48,019 bases of DNA from Thiomicrospira cyclica (GTDB taxonomy: Bacteria; Pseudomonadota; Gammaproteobacteria; Thiomicrospirales; Thiomicrospiraceae). The stretch covers positions 3,977-51,995 of the forward strand of contig DZAT01000005.1 in the NCBI GenBank assembly GCA_022736205.1, in the 5' to 3' direction. A program made the position numbers and the translations under genes. Each line of letters opens with the position of its first letter. Position 1 is the first letter of the stretch. This document shows, in pieces, positions 44,979-48,019 of this stretch. A model generated the notes under the pieces. The model did not search any database. It saw only the letters and a program-made list of their open reading frames with translations, and was not told the DNA's origin.

Positions 44979-44988
44979 GTACTTGTTT

Positions 44989-46335
44989 ATGATTCAAAAA
45001 TTGCTCATCGCCAACCGTGGCGAAATTGCTTTACGCATCCTGCGTGCCTGTCGTGAATTAGGTATTCGCACGGTTGCAGCCTATTCAGAAGCCGACCGTA
45101 GCCTCAAGCACGTTGCTTTGGCTGATGAATCAGTTTGTATCGGTCCTGCTGCCTCACCCAAAAGCTATTTAAGTCCGACCGCGATTTTATCGGCAGCCGA
45201 GATCACAGGCGCTGATGCCATTCATCCTGGCTATGGATTTTTATCGGAAAACGCTGACTTTGCTGAACGTGTCGAAGCTTGTGGCTTTATTTTCATCGGC
45301 CCACGTGCCGATTCTATTCGTTTGATGGGTGATAAAGTCTCGGCCATTCAAGCAATGGTTAAAGCAGGCGTGCCAACCGTGCCTGGTTCTGGCAAGCCAC
45401 TCATTGCTAACGACGACGAAAACTATGCGATTGCTGAACACATTGGTTATCCGATTATTGTTAAAGCGGCAGGCGGCGGCGGTGGACGCGGCATGCGCGT
45501 GGTGCACAGCAAAGAAGAGTTACAAACATCTATTGTGCTCACTCAAACTGAAGCGGGTGTTGCCTTCAACAACCCTGAAGTGTACATGGAAAAATTCTTA
45601 CAAACCCCACGTCACATCGAAGTACAAGTATTAGCCGATGGTCAAGGCAATGCGGTGCATTTGGGTGAACGTGACTGTTCGATGCAGCGTCGCCACCAAA
45701 AAGTGGTTGAAGAAGCACCAGCACCAGGTATCACACAAGCAGAACGTGACTTTATTGGTGCACAATGTGTTAATGCCTGTCTCACCATGAATTATCGTGG
45801 CGCTGGTACGTTCGAATTTTTATACGAAAAAGGACAATTCTATTTTATCGAAATGAATACCCGCATTCAGGTTGAACACCCTGTCACCGAAATGGTTACT
45901 GGTATCGACTTAGTTCGTACGCAAATTCAAATTGCTGCAGGCATTCCGCTTCCTTTCACGCAAGCAGACATTACCCTGCGCGGTCATGCGATTGAATGCC
46001 GTATTAATGCCGAAGACCCTAGTCATAATTTTATGCCAAGCCCTGGTAAAATCACTCGCGCTCATGTTCCTGGTGGCATCGGCACGCGGTGGGATTCGCA
46101 TATTTATGGCGGTTATGTGGTTCCGCCTAACTATGACTCGATGATTGGTAAGCTGATTGTGCATGGCGATACCCGAGAAAGTGCCATTGCACGTATGCAA
46201 GGTGGTTTATCGGAAATGGTCATCGAAGGTATCAAGACTAATATTGGCTTACAACGCGAAATTATGATGGATGAAGGCTTCCGCAAGGGCGGTGCAAACA
46301 TTCATTATCTCGAGAAAAAGTTGGGAATACATTAA
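44989..46335 (+). CDS. accC: Biotin carboxylase subunit of acetyl-CoA carboxylase
   Basis: A 448-residue ATP-grasp biotin carboxylase for the first step of fatty acid synthesis. It has [30 protein letters not shown], the glycine loop [26 protein letters not shown], and [15 protein letters not shown] with the catalytic Arg. A TTG at 44983 is also in frame, but the ATG at 44989 gives the family start. It stops one base before the TTG start of prmA. Confidence 0.98.
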   Translation: MIQKLLIANRGEIALRILRACRELGIRTVAAYSEADRSLKHVALADESVCIGPAASPKSYLSPTAILSAAEITGADAIHPGYGFLSENADFAERVEACGFIFIGPRADSIRLMGDKVSAIQAMVKAGVPTVPGSGKPLIANDDENYAIAEHIGYPIIVKAAGGGGGRGMRVVHSKEELQTSIVLTQTEAGVAFNNPEVYMEKFLQTPRHIEVQVLADGQGNAVHLGERDCSMQRRHQKVVEEAPAPGITQAERDFIGAQCVNACLTMNYRGAGTFEFLYEKGQFYFIEMNTRIQVEHPVTEMVTGIDLVRTQIQIAAGIPLPFTQADITLRGHAIECRINAEDPSHNFMPSPGKITRAHVPGGIGTRWDSHIYGGYVVPPNYDSMIGKLIVHGDTRESAIARMQGGLSEMVIEGIKTNIGLQREIMMDEGFRKGGANIHYLEKKLGIH

Positions 46336-47223
46336 TTGTCTTGGATTCAAGTCTATACAGACGTACCCAAAAAATACGCTGAAGGGCTATCGGATGCACT
46401 CGAAGCGATTGGCAGTCTAGCAGTAACCCTAGGAGATGCTGCTGATACGCCTATTTTCGAGCCTCCGATTGGCACAACACCCATTTGGCCCGATACGCGC
46501 GTGATGGGGCTATTCGAAGCCAGTCGTGACACGAACGCACTACTGACACAACTCAAATCACGCTGGCCACAGCTCGATCAGTACCCTGTCAAAATCGACC
46601 CACTAGAAGACAAAGATTGGGTACGCGAATGGATGGATCAATTTGTCCCCGTCCGTTTTGGTGAGCGCTTATGGGTTGTGCCAAGCTGGCATACGCCACC
46701 TGATACCAATGGCATAAACTTATTACTCGATCCAGGACTTGCTTTCGGCACGGGCGGTCATCCAACGACGGCCTTGTGCCTAACATGGTTGTCGGACACT
46801 AACTTAACAGGAAAAACGGTGATTGATTTTGGTTGCGGCTCTGGCATTTTAGCCTGTGCAGCGGCAAAATTAGGCGCTGCACGCGTCATTGGTACCGACA
46901 TCGACCCTCAAGCATTGCGTGCATCGGAGCAAAATGCCGAACGCAACGGCGTTGCTTTGGAACTTTACTTGCCAGAGCAAATGCCCGATGTTAAAGCAGA
47001 TATTATCATTGCCAACATTTTGTTTAATCCGCTTAAGCTGCTTGCGCCTGAGTTTTTACGCTTACTTAAACCGACAGGAACATTGGTCATGTCGGGGATT
47101 CTGAAGGAACAAGCAGCACCATTAATCGAACATTACACAACTCTTGGCATGGATTTTGTTAGCAATAACAATCAAGAAGACTGGGCGCTGGTCGCCGCCA
47201 ACCAACATTCACGCGGAGTGTAA
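46336..47223 (+). CDS. prmA: Ribosomal protein L11 methyltransferase PrmA
   Basis: A 295-residue SAM enzyme that trimethylates L11. It has the N-terminal substrate domain starting SWIQVYTDVP, DPGLAFGTGGHPTT, the SAM motif DFGCGSGILACAA, and NILFNPL (the catalytic NxxxxPL). The start is TTG, directly abutting the accC stop (TAATTG). No ATG fits and family members begin at this residue. AccC-PrmA adjacency is common in gammaproteobacteria. Translation probably depends on coupling. Confidence 0.95.
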   Translation: MSWIQVYTDVPKKYAEGLSDALEAIGSLAVTLGDAADTPIFEPPIGTTPIWPDTRVMGLFEASRDTNALLTQLKSRWPQLDQYPVKIDPLEDKDWVREWMDQFVPVRFGERLWVVPSWHTPPDTNGINLLLDPGLAFGTGGHPTTALCLTWLSDTNLTGKTVIDFGCGSGILACAAAKLGAARVIGTDIDPQALRASEQNAERNGVALELYLPEQMPDVKADIIIANILFNPLKLLAPEFLRLLKPTGTLVMSGILKEQAAPLIEHYTTLGMDFVSNNNQEDWALVAANQHSRGV

Positions 47224-47226
47224 GAA

Positions 47227-47607
47227 ATGAAACGGGCTATTGGAGTATTATTCGTCGGATTGTGTCTGAGCTGGCAAGGCGTGGCGATTGCCGATGGCAA
47301 CTCGGACATCATCCCAGAACTAAAAGACATCGAGAAAATTGCTAACGAACAAGAAGCAGCCATCCGTGCTCAGTCTGATGCCCTAATTAAATCACAAAAA
47401 GAAAAAGAAGCAGCAGAAAAAGCAGCTGCACAAGCTATTGAACAGCAAAAAGCAATCAAAGCGGCTGAAACACCCGCTCCTGTCATAGTAGCGTCAAAGC
47501 CTGTTGCGGTAAAAACCGTTAAAAGAGTGGCAGCTAAACCATCTCCTGCGCCTGCTCCAAAAGTTGATCCTTGGTTAGCGCAAGAGCGTCGTTACACTTT
47601 TCCATAA
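47227..47607 (+). CDS. Small secreted Ala/Lys-rich coiled-coil protein
   Basis: A 126-residue protein with a signal peptide (MKRAIGVLFVGLCLSW, cleavage near AIA, about 22). A charged coiled coil (about 35-80; KSQKEKEAAEKAAAQAIEQQ) and a Pro/Ala/Lys tail (KPSPAPAPKVDPWLAQER) follow. It starts three bases after the prmA stop, so it is co-transcribed. Composition suggests a periplasmic spacer or cell-wall-associated protein; no family recognised. Confidence 0.75.
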   Translation: MKRAIGVLFVGLCLSWQGVAIADGNSDIIPELKDIEKIANEQEAAIRAQSDALIKSQKEKEAAEKAAAQAIEQQKAIKAAETPAPVIVASKPVAVKTVKRVAAKPSPAPAPKVDPWLAQERRYTFP

Positions 47608-47612
47608 CCCAT

Positions 47613-47774
47613 TTAACGTGGGGTTTCTTTAAGCTTATCTAAACAGCGTTGTTGCTCACCGATTGGTGCCTTTAAACAGTCATTTTTAGCAGATTCTTGG
47701 GTGCTAACGCGCCATGCTTCGGTGCTGCAAGCCGACAAACCCAATAATAGACTGATTATCAAAACCTGTTTCAT
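47613..47774 (-). CDS. Small lipoprotein (53 residues)
   Basis: A short gene on the minus strand: MKQVLIISLLLGLSAC, so the lipobox is LSAC with Cys16. The mature part is 38 residues with two cysteines (33 and 44) and a charged helix (QQRCLDKLKETPR). A perfect GGAGG lies seven bases before the ATG. This combination makes a real gene likely despite the length. It converges with the coiled-coil protein gene, five bases apart. Function unknown. Confidence 0.75.
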   Translation of the reverse strand: MKQVLIISLLLGLSACSTEAWRVSTQESAKNDCLKAPIGEQQRCLDKLKETPR

Positions 47775-47837
47775 TCTTTTTTCCTCCGAATAAAAATAGA
47801 AAGCCTAAATAAACAATGCATATTTACCTTAGAGCAA

Positions 47838-48019
47838 TCACATTCCGTTCAAATCACGCATCTTCTGTAATAAAGCCATAGCCCGTTCCTTTCTGGTGTG
47901 GGTTTCGGTGCCATTTTGACGTAACTCATGACGTTGTTTCATCGTAATGATAACAATGAAATACGGGTATTCGTTTTTCGCGGTTGTTTCCACTAAATCT
48001 GCTCCGATTCTAATAGTGC
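47838..48019 (-). CDS. 3' end of an unidentified gene (runs off the window)
   Basis: An open frame of 60 codons on the minus strand with a TGA at 47838-47840 and no stop up to the window edge. The readable end includes YPYFIVIITMKQRHELRQNG and ERAMALLQKMRDLNGM, which looks like protein rather than noise. Too little is visible to name it. The 63 bases between it and the small lipoprotein gene would hold that gene's promoter. Confidence 0.45.
   Translation of the reverse strand, partial: TIRIGADLVETTAKNEYPYFIVIITMKQRHELRQNGTETHTRKERAMALLQKMRDLNGM

Noticed and set aside
1016-45507. Many minus- and plus-strand open frames of 60-110 codons opposite known genes
   Set aside because: They lie entirely within well-supported genes on the other strand or in another frame, lack ribosome sites and have low-complexity or improbable composition.

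Overview
The window looks like chromosomal DNA of a flagellated gammaproteobacterium. Evidence is gene content and order: fis-purH, rplM-rpsI, purE-purK, prmC-moeB, aroQ-accB-accC-prmA, a pqi operon, dsbD and fxsA. I see no rRNA, tRNA, phage, transposase or CRISPR array. I cannot name the genus. The genes are housekeeping or envelope functions mixed with an unusually rich chemotaxis/c-di-GMP set.

Layout. 1-2.5 kb: a heptamer tandem repeat, then an Aer-like chemoreceptor. 2.4-7.5 kb (minus): purE-purK followed by pqiA (split in two)-pqiB-pqiC. 7.6-10.6 kb: a manganese locus, with an outer-membrane protein coupled to mntR, a shared MntR-like operator, and divergent mntH. 10.8-12.0 kb (minus): a 2Fe-2S ferredoxin and an unrecognised protein. 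12.1-17.9 kb: fis-purH and purD, separated by an antisense, broken chemoreceptor gene. 17.9-19.9 kb: a YdcH-like protein, a secreted unknown, and rplM-rpsI. 20-25.7 kb (minus): a complete tripartite RND efflux operon. 25.9-29.8 kb: an alpha/beta hydrolase, pdxB, a DUF302 lipoprotein and a FadL/TodX-like channel. 29.9-33.1 kb: prmC-moeB converging on motA-motB. 33.2-39.8 kb (minus): a probable signalling operon of PhnD-like binding protein, PAS-GGDEF-EAL protein, Aer-like chemoreceptor and HMA metal-binding protein. 39.9-48 kb: pdxH, ung, fxsA, dsbD, aroQ-accB-accC-prmA and small envelope proteins.

Most unusual structure. A degenerate interspersed element of about 120-140 bp occurs in at least five intergenic places, plus one remnant. 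It has CTCTAAAAAC/GTTTTTAGAG ends, a G-rich arm and matching pyrimidine-rich arm, and a terminal hairpin with a GAGCGAAGCGA-type loop. One copy supplies the start codon and first codons of ung; another separates accB from accC. A second, unrelated palindromic element (26-bp arms) is inserted in frame inside pdxB, adding 23 codons in a linker, and has a sibling just downstream of that gene.

The chemotaxis part contains two intact Aer-type receptors. One ends in a CZB-like domain that has lost most of its zinc ligands. A third receptor carries both a frameshift and an amber codon yet keeps a C-terminal WxxF pentapeptide. With motAB (preceded by a sigma-28-like promoter) and the GGDEF/EAL protein, the 31.5-39.8 kb segment is best read as a motility/second-messenger module. 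All functional calls rest on reading the translations by eye; no database search was run.
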